Shown one piece after another: positions 53,785 to 61,619 of a stretch of 64,000 nt of DNA. Source of the DNA: Jiangella endophytica. Its GTDB lineage: Bacteria; Actinomycetota; Actinomycetes; Jiangellales; Jiangellaceae. Every line of letters starts with the position of its first letter. Position 1 is the first letter of the stretch. Both the position numbers and the translations under genes were made by a program. Below the pieces are notes generated by a model. That model saw only the letters and a program-made list of their open reading frames with translations. It made no database searches and had not been told where the DNA came from. The stretch is taken from assembly GCF_003427025.1 (NCBI RefSeq), contig NZ_QVAI01000011.1:1-64000 (forward strand), given 5' to 3'.

Positions 53785-54976
53785 CCGTCCGCTCCTCGTC
53801 GTAGCGCCGGAGCACCGCGTCGACGAAGGCCTCGCTCGCGCCGAGGTAGGTCGCGGGGTCGCCGCCGGTCCCACCCGGCCGCTCGGCGAGCAGGTGGGCC
53901 GCGGCGTCGTCGGCGCGCCGGCGCATCACGTCGGCGTGCACCCGCAGGCCGCGCACCAGCTCGGCGGACTGCGCCGCGGCCACGACGGTCACCTCCAGGA
54001 GCCGCAGCAGCGCGGGCCACTCGGCCTGCCAGGCGCCGTCGGGGCGCTGGTCGACGCTGCGGGCCGCGGCCAGGTGCAGCTGGGCGGCCAGTTGTGGGGC
54101 CTGCAGCGCGGTGCCGTTCACCAGCACCGCCAGCACCGGATTCCGCTTGTGCGGCATCGTCGAGGAGCCGCCCCGCCCGGCGACGGCGCCCTCGGCGACC
54201 TCGCCGATCTCCGGGCGGCCGAGGGTGAGCACGTCCGCGGCGAGGACCCCGAGGGCGTCGCAGGTCTCGGCCAGCGCGTCGCCCAGCCGGGTCACCGGCG
54301 TTCGGCGCACGTGCCACGGCAGGGCGGGCGCGCGCAGCCCCAGGTGCCGCGCGAAGGCGGCCGCCGTCGCAGCCGGGTCGGGGACGACGGCGCTCACGCG
54401 GGCCAGCGTCCCGGCGGCGCCTCCGCACTGGACCGGCAGCGAGCGGCGGACGTCGCCGAGCCGCTCGGCGGCGTCGAGGATCGCGGCCAGCCACTGGGCC
54501 GCGGTCAGCCCGAAGGTCACGGGGACGGCGTACTGGGTGAGCGTGCGACCGGCCATCACCGTGGACCGGTGCTCCCGCGCGAGCCGGGCCAGCGCCGCGG
54601 CGCCCTGCCCCAGCTCCGTGCGGATCCGGCCGAGCGCCTCCCCGGCCAGCAGCTGCAGCGCGGAGTCGAGGACGTCCTGGCTGGTCAAGCCGGCGTGAAC
54701 GAGTGCCGCCACCTCGGGGTCGGCGACGCGTTCGCGCAGCGCGGTCACGAGCGGCAGGACCGGATTGCCGGCGTCCTCGACGTCGCCCGGGTCGAGCAGC
54801 GGTGACCACCCGGCGGCGGCCCGTTCCACCGCCGCGGCCTGGGCGGCCGTGGCCCCGCCGGTCTCGCTCAACGCCCGCGACCACGCCACCTCGACGCTCA
54901 GCATCGCCCGGACCAGTGCCGCGTCGTCGAGCAGGCCGCGGGCGCGATGCGCGCCAGGGACGAGCAGGTCCGCCAT
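53774..54976 (-). CDS. pcaB: 3-carboxy-cis,cis-muconate cycloisomerase
   Basis: A 400-aa member of the fumarase/aspartase superfamily, with signature GGSSTMPHKRNP at residues 269-280 holding the catalytic Ser loop, and the TSQDVLDSA block near residue 98. It lactonises 3-carboxymuconate. The length is a little below the usual 440-450 aa. The ATG at 54976 directly follows pcaG by one base. Confidence 0.93.
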   Translation of the reverse strand: MADLLVPGAHRARGLLDDAALVRAMLSVEVAWSRALSETGGATAAQAAAVERAAAGWSPLLDPGDVEDAGNPVLPLVTALRERVADPEVAALVHAGLTSQDVLDSALQLLAGEALGRIRTELGQGAAALARLAREHRSTVMAGRTLTQYAVPVTFGLTAAQWLAAILDAAERLGDVRRSLPVQCGGAAGTLARVSAVVPDPAATAAAFARHLGLRAPALPWHVRRTPVTRLGDALAETCDALGVLAADVLTLGRPEIGEVAEGAVAGRGGSSTMPHKRNPVLAVLVNGTALQAPQLAAQLHLAAARSVDQRPDGAWQAEWPALLRLLEVTVVAAAQSAELVRGLRVHADVMRRRADDAAAHLLAERPGGTGGDPATYLGASEAFVDAVLRRYDEERTDDT

Positions 54977-54977
54977 G

Positions 54978-55544
54978 TCAGCTCCGGTGACCCGGAAAAG
55001 TGAGGAAGACGGTCTCGGCGTCACCCTGCAGGTGGATGTCGAAGCGCAGGCCGCCGTCCGGCTCGCGCCGGGCGACGAGACCGGCCCGCCGGCCGGGGTC
55101 CAGGCCGGCGAGCAGCGGGTCGGCGGCCAGGGCCGCCTCGTGCTCCGGCAGGTAGCAACGGGTGAACACGCGGTTCAGCAACCCACGGGCGAAGACGGTG
55201 ACCGCGAAGAACGCGGCGGCGCCCGGGCGGACCGGGCCGGGGTCGACGGTGCTGAACCAGTAGTGGCCGGTGCGGTCGGTGCTGCCGCGTCCCCAGCCCG
55301 TGAACGCGGCCCCGAGGCGGCAGAGCGATCCCTCCGTCGTGGGGACGACGCCGGCCGCGTCCGCCTGCCGGATCTCCACCAGGGCGTCCGGCGCCCCTGC
55401 GCCCGCGCCGTCGTACACGTACCCGTGCAGCCGGATCGCGCCGGCACCGCCCGGCGGGACGAGCTCGCGGTCGTGGTCGTAGGGCAGCGCCTCGTGGAAG
55501 AACGGGCCGATGGTCTGTCCCGGCGTGGCGATCAACTCAGCCAT
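54978..55544 (-). CDS. pcaG: Protocatechuate 3,4-dioxygenase alpha subunit
   Basis: A 188-aa subunit with the typical start TPGQTIGPFFHEALPY, the beta core IRLHGYVYDGAGAGAPDALV and VFTRCYLPEH. It lacks the iron ligands, which are on PcaH, and completes the active-site pocket. The ATG at 55544 overlaps the end of pcaH by 8 bases; an ATG at 55574 is rejected because it would extend further into pcaH without family similarity. Confidence 0.95.
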   Translation of the reverse strand: MAELIATPGQTIGPFFHEALPYDHDRELVPPGGAGAIRLHGYVYDGAGAGAPDALVEIRQADAAGVVPTTEGSLCRLGAAFTGWGRGSTDRTGHYWFSTVDPGPVRPGAAAFFAVTVFARGLLNRVFTRCYLPEHEAALAADPLLAGLDPGRRAGLVARREPDGGLRFDIHLQGDAETVFLTFPGHRS

Positions 55545-56304
55545 CGTGGTCCTCCGGCTCCAGATAGGTGGCATGGCTGCCGGTGAGCACGATGTCCCAG
55601 CGGTAGCCCAGCAGCCACTCGTGCTCGGAGAGGTCGTGGTCGTACCCGGCCACCAGCCGCTCGCGCGCCGCCGGGTCGGTGACGGACTGGTAGATCGGGT
55701 CCAGCGCGAACAGCGGATCGCCCGGGAAGTACATCTGGGTGATCAGCCGCTGGGTGAAGTCGGTGCCGAAGAGCGAGAAGTGGATGTGCGCCGGCCGCCA
55801 GGCGTTGCGGTGGTTCCGCCAGGGATAGGCGCCGGGCTTGATCGTCGTGAAGGCGTAGCCCCCGTCGTCGTCGGTGAGGCACCGGCCGAGGCCGGTGAAG
55901 TGGGGGTCGACCGGCGCCGGGTGCTGATCGCGCTGGTGGACGTAGCGTCCCGCCGCGTTGGCCTGCCAGATCTCGACCAGCTGCCGGCGGACGGGCCGAC
56001 CGTCGCCGTCGACCACACGGCCGCGCACCAGCATCCGCTCACCGATCGGCTCCCCACCGCTCTGAACGGTCAGGTCGGCCTCCAGCGGGTCGACGTCGGA
56101 ATGCCCGAACACCGGTGCCACCAGCTCCGCGCCCTCCGGGTCCGCGGGCCGCGGGTTCTTGGTGGGATGGCGCAGCAGCGAGCTGCGGTAGGGCGGGAAG
56201 TGCAGCCGTGGCTGGGTCTCCCCCACTTCGGCGGCGTCGTGCAGCGCCACGATCTCCGCGCTGATGTCGCGCTGGCTGGGCAGCGCCTCGGTCCGCTCCG
56301 TCAC
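55537..56304 (-). CDS. pcaH: Protocatechuate 3,4-dioxygenase beta subunit
   Basis: A 255-aa catalytic subunit that opens the protocatechuate ring between the hydroxyls. The non-haem Fe(III) ligands are visible as Tyr121 (GRYVHQRDQH), Tyr160 (KPGAYPWRNH), His173 and His175 (RPAHIHFS). The N-terminal PPYRSSLLRHPT is typical. It is the first gene of pcaHGBDC and divergent from the IclR regulator, with a 68-base shared promoter region. Confidence 0.96.
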   Translation of the reverse strand: MTERTEALPSQRDISAEIVALHDAAEVGETQPRLHFPPYRSSLLRHPTKNPRPADPEGAELVAPVFGHSDVDPLEADLTVQSGGEPIGERMLVRGRVVDGDGRPVRRQLVEIWQANAAGRYVHQRDQHPAPVDPHFTGLGRCLTDDDGGYAFTTIKPGAYPWRNHRNAWRPAHIHFSLFGTDFTQRLITQMYFPGDPLFALDPIYQSVTDPAARERLVAGYDHDLSEHEWLLGYRWDIVLTGSHATYLEPEDHDG

Positions 56305-56348
56305 GCCGCCGACGCTAGGGAGCCGAGGATCGGCCGGTCAATCGTAGA

Positions 56349-56365
56349 CTTCCGCTGAGTGGAAG
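56349..56365. promoter_or_regulatory. Candidate IclR operator
   Basis: CTTCCGC-TGA-GTGGAAG, an inverted repeat with 6 of 7 arm positions matching. It lies in the pcaH-IclR gap and overlaps the ribosome-binding region of the IclR gene, so autoregulation and control of pcaH are both possible. Confidence 0.5.
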
Positions 56366-56372
56366 GAGCGCG

Positions 56373-57140
56373 ATGGCCGGCAACACGTCTCCACCGGGCG
56401 CGACGGTGACCTCGCGCACCGTCGCGCTGCTCACCGCGTTCGACGAGCAGCACCGCCGCCTGACGCTCACCGAGCTCGCCCGCCGCGCCGGCCTCGCCGT
56501 GCCGACGGCGCATCGGCTGTTGCGCGAGCTGACCTCGCTGGGAGCGCTCGCGCGCACACCGTCCGGCGAGTACGTCGTCGGACGCCGATTGTGGGACGTC
56601 GGGCTGCTGGCGCCGACCCCGACCGACCTGCGCGAGGTGGCGTCGCCGTTCCTCCACGATCTCTACGCCGCCACGCTGGCCACGGTGCACCTCGCCGTGC
56701 GCGACGGCACCCGGGTGCTGTACGTCGAGCGGCTGGCCGGGCGCCGCAGCGTCCCGGTGGTCAGCACCGTCGGCTCGCGGCTGCCGCTGCACGCCACGGG
56801 CGTCGGCAAGGTGCTGCTCGCTCATGCGCCGGCCGACGTCCAGGCGGAGGTGGCCGGGTCGCTCACCCCGGTCACCGTGCACACCATCACCCAGCCCGGT
56901 CTGCTGCGGTCGCAGCTCCAGGCCGTCGTCGCCGACGGCTACGCCACCACGGTGGAGGAGATGACGCTCGGCGCCTGCTCCGTCGCCGTGCCGGTCCACC
57001 GGGACGCCGACGTCGTCGCCGCGCTGGGGATCGTCGTGCGCAGCCTGCGGCGCGACAAGCAACGGCTCGTCTCCGCCCTCAAGGTCGCCGCCCATGGCAT
57101 CGGCCGGAGCCTCGGCGCCGGCGACAGGAGGAGCCGATGA
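56373..57140 (+). CDS. IclR family transcriptional regulator (PcaR-like)
   Basis: A 255-aa regulator with the winged helix-turn-helix LTLTELARRAGLAVPTAHRL and the IclR effector domain (LPLHATGVGKVLLAHAP, GACSVAVPVHR). The position beside pcaH matches PcaR/PcaU regulators that respond to beta-ketoadipate or protocatechuate. It overlaps the next gene by ATGA, so the two may be co-expressed. Confidence 0.9.
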   Translation: MAGNTSPPGATVTSRTVALLTAFDEQHRRLTLTELARRAGLAVPTAHRLLRELTSLGALARTPSGEYVVGRRLWDVGLLAPTPTDLREVASPFLHDLYAATLATVHLAVRDGTRVLYVERLAGRRSVPVVSTVGSRLPLHATGVGKVLLAHAPADVQAEVAGSLTPVTVHTITQPGLLRSQLQAVVADGYATTVEEMTLGACSVAVPVHRDADVVAALGIVVRSLRRDKQRLVSALKVAAHGIGRSLGAGDRRSR

Positions 57141-58123
57141 CGGCGCCGAGCATGCGCGGCGTCTCGTACGCGGTCAGCCACCCGCCCGCCGTCGTCAGGC
57201 GCGTGATGACCACGATCCGCGACGACCTGCACGCCACGGCCGTGATGGTCCTCGACACCGACCCCCGCGCGCTCGTCGCCGCCTGCCGCATCGCCCTCGA
57301 GGAGGGCCTCGACGTCCTCGTGCGCCCGAGCCTGGAGAACGCGCGGCTGCCCGAGCTCACCCGCCATCTCCGCCAGGTGGCCGAAGGCGCCGAACAGCTG
57401 CGGCGCCAGCATCCCGGGCAGGTCACGCTGCTCCTGGGCAGCGAGTTCTCGCTGACGTCGCGGACCGTGCTCCCTGGACGGCACACGTTCGTCCGCCTGC
57501 AGTTGCTGCTGCGCTCGGGGCCGCTGCTCAGGCGTCGCATCCGCACCCGCCTCGCGCCCGTGCTCGCCGCCCTGCTCGCCACCGCGCGGGCGGAGTTCCG
57601 CGGCCCGGTCACCTACGCAGCCGGCGCCTGGGAACAGCTCGACTGGTCCGGTTTCGACGTCGTCGGCGTCAATCTCTACCGGTCCGGGCGCAACACCGCC
57701 CGCTACGCGGACCTCCTGCACACCCGCGTCTCGGCCGCGAGAGCGGCCGGCAAGCCGTTCATCGTCACCGAGTTCGGCTGCGGCGCGTTCACCGGCGCTG
57801 ACGTCCAGGGCCCCGGATCGTTCCGCATCGTCAACTGGTTCACCGACCCGCCGGCCATCCGCGGCGACCACCCCCGCGACGAGCACACCCAGGCGGCCTA
57901 CCTCAGCGGCCTCATCGAGCTCTACGGCGCCGCGGGCGTCGACGGCTGCTTCGCGTTCACCTTCGTCATGCCCGAGTTCCCCCGCGGCGACGACCCGCGG
58001 CACGATCTCGACCGCGCCGGCTTCGGACTCGTCTCGGTCCGCCCCGGCGAGCCGGACGCCTGGGCGCCGAAGGAGGCCTTCCACGCCGTGGCCCGCGCGT
58101 TCGACCCGTCCGCGGGTCGGTGA
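57137..58123 (+). CDS. Glycosidase-like TIM-barrel protein
   Basis: A 328-aa cytoplasmic protein starting RGVSYAVSHPP. The pattern suggests a (beta/alpha)8 glycosidase fold: VTYAAGAWEQLDWSGFDVVG with a possible acid/base Glu, VGVNLYRSGRN, and FIVTEFGCGAF with a possible nucleophile Glu. A late GVDGCFAFTFVMPEFPRGDD forms the last strand. Similar actinobacterial proteins are sometimes labelled abortive-infection proteins without evidence. It has no signal peptide, and its coupling to an IclR gene is unexplained. Confidence 0.6.
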   Translation: MTAPSMRGVSYAVSHPPAVVRRVMTTIRDDLHATAVMVLDTDPRALVAACRIALEEGLDVLVRPSLENARLPELTRHLRQVAEGAEQLRRQHPGQVTLLLGSEFSLTSRTVLPGRHTFVRLQLLLRSGPLLRRRIRTRLAPVLAALLATARAEFRGPVTYAAGAWEQLDWSGFDVVGVNLYRSGRNTARYADLLHTRVSAARAAGKPFIVTEFGCGAFTGADVQGPGSFRIVNWFTDPPAIRGDHPRDEHTQAAYLSGLIELYGAAGVDGCFAFTFVMPEFPRGDDPRHDLDRAGFGLVSVRPGEPDAWAPKEAFHAVARAFDPSAGR

Positions 58124-58140
58124 GCGGCCGGGCGGCTCAC
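58120..58140. terminator. Weak hairpin between convergent genes
   Basis: GTGAGC and GCTCAC form a 6-base-pair stem around a 9-base GC loop across the stops of the glycosidase-like and HtaA-type genes. Its terminator function is uncertain. Confidence 0.3.
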
Positions 58141-60746
58141 GAGCGCATCCGGACCAGCGCGCCGCCGAGGCCGGCGAGCACCAGGACGGCGGCGATGACG
58201 GCCAGCGTGCCGAGCGACAGCCCGGTGTCGGGGAGCTGCCCGCCGCCCGGGCCGGGTGTGGTGTCGCCGGTCGGGGCAGGCGCCGGCGGCTCGGTCGTCG
58301 GCGCCGGGGACGCGGTTGGCGTGGGTGTCTGCGTGGGTGACGGTGACGGCGTGGGTGACGGCGTCGGCGGGCTGCTGACGGTGAGGGTCGCCGCGTCGGA
58401 ATGGACGGTCGCGACGTCGTTGGTGAGACGGGCGCGGACCCGCAGGCCGTCGTCGGCGGGGCCGGCCGACGGGACGGTGAGCGTGCCGGTGCCGACGTCG
58501 TAGCCGTCGGCGGAGGTGACGTCGGCCCAGGCGCCGTCGTGCTCGTGCTGCCAGGTCACCTCGGGTGCGGGGTCGCCACCGGGGATGACGGTGAAGGTGG
58601 CCGGTTCGCCCGCCGCGACGGCGACGTCGCGCGGGCCGACGACGACCGACGGCGCGGTGTGGACGGTGAGCGTGGCGGCCTCGGTGGCGAGCGCGCCCGC
58701 GGCGTTGCCGAACACGGCCCGGTACCGCGTGCCGGTCTCCCCCGCCCCGGCCTCGAGCCGGAGCTCCGGCGTGGTCGCGCCGGGGAGGTCGGCGAACGTG
58801 AGCGAGCCGGGGTCGCTGCGCTGCCAGCGCACCTGCGGCTCCGGGGTGCCGGTCGCCGCGGCGGTGAGGACCGCCGGGGTGGTGGACACGCCGGGGGCGA
58901 GGGCGACGGTGACGTCGGCGGGCTGCGTGGTGACCGACGGCGAGACGGCCGCGACGGCGAGCCGGGCGAGGCCGGCCAGCCGGTCGGCGGTGCGGACGGC
59001 GGTGAGCAGGGCGCCGTCCGCCGCGGTGGCGACCCGCGGGTACGGCGCGGCGTCGGCCGGCACGAAGGACGTGAGCACGGCGCCGCCGGCGACGGCCCAG
59101 TGGCGGCCCGACGCGGCGTCCTTCGCCCAGAACGTCGCGCCAGCCGGATCGAACGCGCCGGACACCGTCAGCCCGGCGGCCTCGTCCAGGACGACCGGCT
59201 CGTCCGCGACGCCGACGCCGTCGTCGCCGGCCGTGGCGGTGAGGACCCGCGTCGACGCCACGGTGGTGAAGTCGGAACCGGCGAACGCGAGCCGTCCGCC
59301 CGGCCCGGCGTAGACCTGCGACCACGCTCGCGTCGGGTCGCCGAGCGGCACCGCGCGGCTCGGCCCGGTGCCGGCGATCTCCGCGGTCTCGACGCCGTCG
59401 CCGCGCACGGTGAGGAGCAGCGCCGCCGGCTCGTCGAGGACGTGCTCGAAGGTGTCGTCGATGACCAGGCCGTTCGCGCGGGCCAGCACCAGGTCGCCGC
59501 CGGGCGTGACGGCGAGCGAGTCGTTCACGCTGCCCGGGCTGTACCAGTAGGCCAGCCAGCCCTCACGCGGCGGCAGCGGCCGCACGGCGGTCGTCCAGCC
59601 GTCGCCGGAACGGGTCCAGGAGACCAGCGTCGCGGCCTGGGCGGCGTCGGCCGTCAGCGCGTGCAGGGTGTCGCCGGCCGGGTCCCAGACGGGGTTCGCC
59701 TGGAGGGTGTGCGCCGTCGGCAGCTCGCCCACGACCTCGTCGGCGAACGCGCCGGCGGCGGCGTCCCAGCGCACCGCGCGCACGGTGGTCGACGTCCCCG
59801 ACCGCTCCGGCAGGAACAGCGCGCCGCCGGCAGCGTCGAACGCGCCGGCGAACTGGGCCGGCCCGAGACCGTCCGGCGCGTACGAGCCCAGCGGCTCCAG
59901 CGATGTGGCGTCCAGCGCCTGGACGTACGGCGCCAGCTGCGGCGTCGCCGGGTTCGCCACGACGTACGCGACGTCGCCGGTCAGGTCGGCGTGCACGCCG
60001 TTGACGACGGAGCCGGCGGTCGGGTTGAGCCACCGGGCGTCCTCCTCGTGGACCGGCGTGCCGGGCGGCGTCCACTGCTCGTCGAGGACCGGCCGGCCGC
60101 CGGGGCCGTCGTAGGTCACGTCCACCGGCGCGAACGGCGCGCCGGCCGGGTAGTTCCCGAACGCCGGCACCGCCTGCGCGGCCAGCCCGGTGGCGATGTC
60201 CGTCCACGCCGTCGCGCCGCCCGACACGTCCAGATCGGCGCCGGCGACGTCCAGCCGGACCAGCGGGATGACGCCGTGGTCGACGACGGCCGGGATCTCG
60301 GCGCCACCGCTGAGCGGGCGGCTGGTCACCCGGGCGTAGAGCGTCTGCTCGGCGGGGTCGATGACCAGCCGCAGCTCGCTCAGCGACAGGTCGAGCGCGC
60401 ACTCGTCGCCGGCCCAGCCGGGGAAGAATCCGCAGTAGGTGGCGTAGCGGACCGAGCCGTCCAGGTGCAGCTCGGTCGCGCCCGCCGCGGGGTCGAACGT
60501 GCCCTCGCGGACGGGGAACGCGAACCGCCCGTCCGGCTCGCGCGTGGCGCCGTCAGTCGCGGTGATGTTCCCGGCGCCGACGTAGTCGTTGAACGAACGG
60601 CGCACCTCCCAGAGCAGCGTGCCGTCGCCGATGCCGGCGGGCGGCTCGGTGCCGGAGCTCGCGGTCGCCGCGGGCAGCAGCGCGGTGGTCACCAGCACGA
60701 GGAGCGCGACCAGGACGCGGCCGGGCGTACGGAGCGGACGGGGCAT
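58137..60746 (-). CDS. HtaA-type haem-binding-like surface protein with LPxTG anchor
   Basis: An 869-aa exported protein. A signal peptide (VLVALLVLVTTALLPAATA) is followed by an HtaA-like domain (residues about 45-200: GTLLWEVRRSFNDYV, Tyr and His conserved). The middle has beta-rich repeats with many Asp/Gly turns, then two Ig-like domains (about 630-800). A Pro/Thr linker leads to the sortase signal LPDTG at about 838-842, a hydrophobic helix and a basic end. In corynebacteria HtaA proteins capture haem. The iron box upstream at 61383 supports an iron role. Confidence 0.82.
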   Translation of the reverse strand: MPRPLRTPGRVLVALLVLVTTALLPAATASSGTEPPAGIGDGTLLWEVRRSFNDYVGAGNITATDGATREPDGRFAFPVREGTFDPAAGATELHLDGSVRYATYCGFFPGWAGDECALDLSLSELRLVIDPAEQTLYARVTSRPLSGGAEIPAVVDHGVIPLVRLDVAGADLDVSGGATAWTDIATGLAAQAVPAFGNYPAGAPFAPVDVTYDGPGGRPVLDEQWTPPGTPVHEEDARWLNPTAGSVVNGVHADLTGDVAYVVANPATPQLAPYVQALDATSLEPLGSYAPDGLGPAQFAGAFDAAGGALFLPERSGTSTTVRAVRWDAAAGAFADEVVGELPTAHTLQANPVWDPAGDTLHALTADAAQAATLVSWTRSGDGWTTAVRPLPPREGWLAYWYSPGSVNDSLAVTPGGDLVLARANGLVIDDTFEHVLDEPAALLLTVRGDGVETAEIAGTGPSRAVPLGDPTRAWSQVYAGPGGRLAFAGSDFTTVASTRVLTATAGDDGVGVADEPVVLDEAAGLTVSGAFDPAGATFWAKDAASGRHWAVAGGAVLTSFVPADAAPYPRVATAADGALLTAVRTADRLAGLARLAVAAVSPSVTTQPADVTVALAPGVSTTPAVLTAAATGTPEPQVRWQRSDPGSLTFADLPGATTPELRLEAGAGETGTRYRAVFGNAAGALATEAATLTVHTAPSVVVGPRDVAVAAGEPATFTVIPGGDPAPEVTWQHEHDGAWADVTSADGYDVGTGTLTVPSAGPADDGLRVRARLTNDVATVHSDAATLTVSSPPTPSPTPSPSPTQTPTPTASPAPTTEPPAPAPTGDTTPGPGGGQLPDTGLSLGTLAVIAAVLVLAGLGGALVRMRS

Positions 60747-60778
60747 CGGGAGACCGTTCTGTGAGTCGGCGGACGGGG

Positions 60779-60810
60779 CGGGCGGCCCGGCACACGCGCC
60801 GGGCCGCCCG
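60779..60810 (-). terminator. Strong hairpin between neocarzinostatin-like and HtaA-type genes
   Basis: CGGGCGGCCCGGC pairs with GCCGGGCCGCCCG, a perfect 13-base-pair stem with a 6-base loop, 9 bases after the stop of the upstream gene. It could end most transcripts there and lower expression of the HtaA-type gene. Confidence 0.65.
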
Positions 60811-60818
60811 AACACGGA

Positions 60819-61307
60819 TCAGAAGACGATGTTCACGCCGTCGACGCCGACCGGGCCGCCGGTGGGCGGCCAGCTCGTGTACTCCGACGTCTGGAGCTGG
60901 CACTGCACGCCGCCGGTCGAGCACACCGTCGTGCCCGAGCTGGCGCCACCGGACAGGTTCACGTTCGTGAAGGTCCGGTGGACGGTGATCGTGGTGCTCC
61001 AGGTGCCGGACGCCGAGACCACGATCGGCGCGACGTAGTTGGTGCCGTCGCAGTGCGTGCCGTTCAACCCGCCCACGGTCGAGTTGCAGACCGCGAGGGT
61101 GACGACGTTGCCCGGCGTCCCGGTGCCGCTGACGGCGACGGTCTGGTTGTTGGTCACCGAGATCGGGCCGCTCGGCGTGGTGATGGTCGATGCGGACGCC
61201 GATCCGGCTCCGGCGAGCAGGACGGCGGGAAGGGCGAGCACGGAGACGAGCGCGGCGGCCCAGCCTCTGCGCGGGGACCGGCGTGCTGTCGTGCGGGCTG
61301 TACGCAT
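60819..61307 (-). CDS. Secreted neocarzinostatin-like beta-sandwich protein
   Basis: A 162-aa exported protein with a long signal peptide (about 40 residues, ending SASAS). The mature 120 residues match the neocarzinostatin apoprotein layout: an Ig-like start (SGTGTPGNVVTLAVC), a first Cys pair (VCNSTVG and HCDGTN), the strand pattern SGTWSTTITVHRTF, and a second pair in TTVCSTGGVQCQL. In the classical family this barrel binds an enediyne, but no enediyne genes are nearby. The iron box and promoter upstream suggest expression under iron limitation with the HtaA-type protein. Confidence 0.78.
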   Translation of the reverse strand: MRTARTTARRSPRRGWAAALVSVLALPAVLLAGAGSASASTITTPSGPISVTNNQTVAVSGTGTPGNVVTLAVCNSTVGGLNGTHCDGTNYVAPIVVSASGTWSTTITVHRTFTNVNLSGGASSGTTVCSTGGVQCQLQTSEYTSWPPTGGPVGVDGVNIVF

Positions 61308-61382
61308 GCTGAAGACCTCTCTGACGGGGTCGGACAGTGCTGATACCCGGCGAATGCGGCCGCAGCGCCTTGATCAGTGCTA

Positions 61383-61401
61383 TCAGGTAAGGCTAACCTA
61401 A
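61383..61401. promoter_or_regulatory. IdeR/DtxR iron box
   Basis: TCAGGTAAGGCTAACCTAA matches the DtxR/IdeR consensus TTAGGTTAGGCTAACCTAA at 17 of 19 positions. On the minus strand it fills the spacer of a promoter with -35 TTGACT (61406-61401) and a weak -10 near 61383-61378. Iron-loaded repressor would block the neocarzinostatin-like/HtaA genes, and probably the siderophore-interacting gene on the other side. Confidence 0.85.
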
Positions 61402-61439
61402 GTCAACGCAACCATCGACGGACCGGACAGGAGGGACGG

Positions 61440-61619
61440 ATGACGCGGACGGCCGCGCATCGGGCGGATCACCCCCGGTTCGCCCACGTCAGCCACCGGG
61501 TGGAGGTGCTCGGCCCGCTCACCGGCGACAACCGGGACCGCGGGACTACCATCGTCATGGTGTTGCACGATCTCGATCCCACCTCCGGCCGCCACCACAC
61601 CCGGGTGCCGACGCCGTGA
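61440..61619 (+). CDS. Small ORF upstream of the siderophore-interacting gene (possible FepC remnant)
   Basis: A 59-aa frame with an excellent ribosome-binding site (AGGAGGG, 5 bases before ATG) and a GTGA overlap with the next gene, so it is likely translated. Its middle, RGTTIVMVLHDLDP, resembles the Walker B/switch region of FepC-type siderophore ABC ATPases. The N-terminal 35 residues resemble nothing clear. It may be the fused remains of a deleted ATPase gene that now serves only to couple translation. Confidence 0.4.
   Translation: MTRTAAHRADHPRFAHVSHRVEVLGPLTGDNRDRGTTIVMVLHDLDPTSGRHHTRVPTP

Noticed and set aside
57137-58123. Abortive-infection (phage defence) protein
   Set aside because: Similar proteins sometimes carry this label, but the visible pattern is a glycosidase-like barrel and no defence genes are nearby.
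58401-60764. 787-codon open frame on the plus strand
   Set aside because: Antisense to the HtaA-type surface protein; mostly Arg, Gly, Val and Asp with no domain pattern.
60819-61307. Enediyne antibiotic cluster
   Set aside because: Only a neocarzinostatin-like carrier fold is present; there is no enediyne polyketide synthase or tailoring gene, and the promoter carries an iron box instead.
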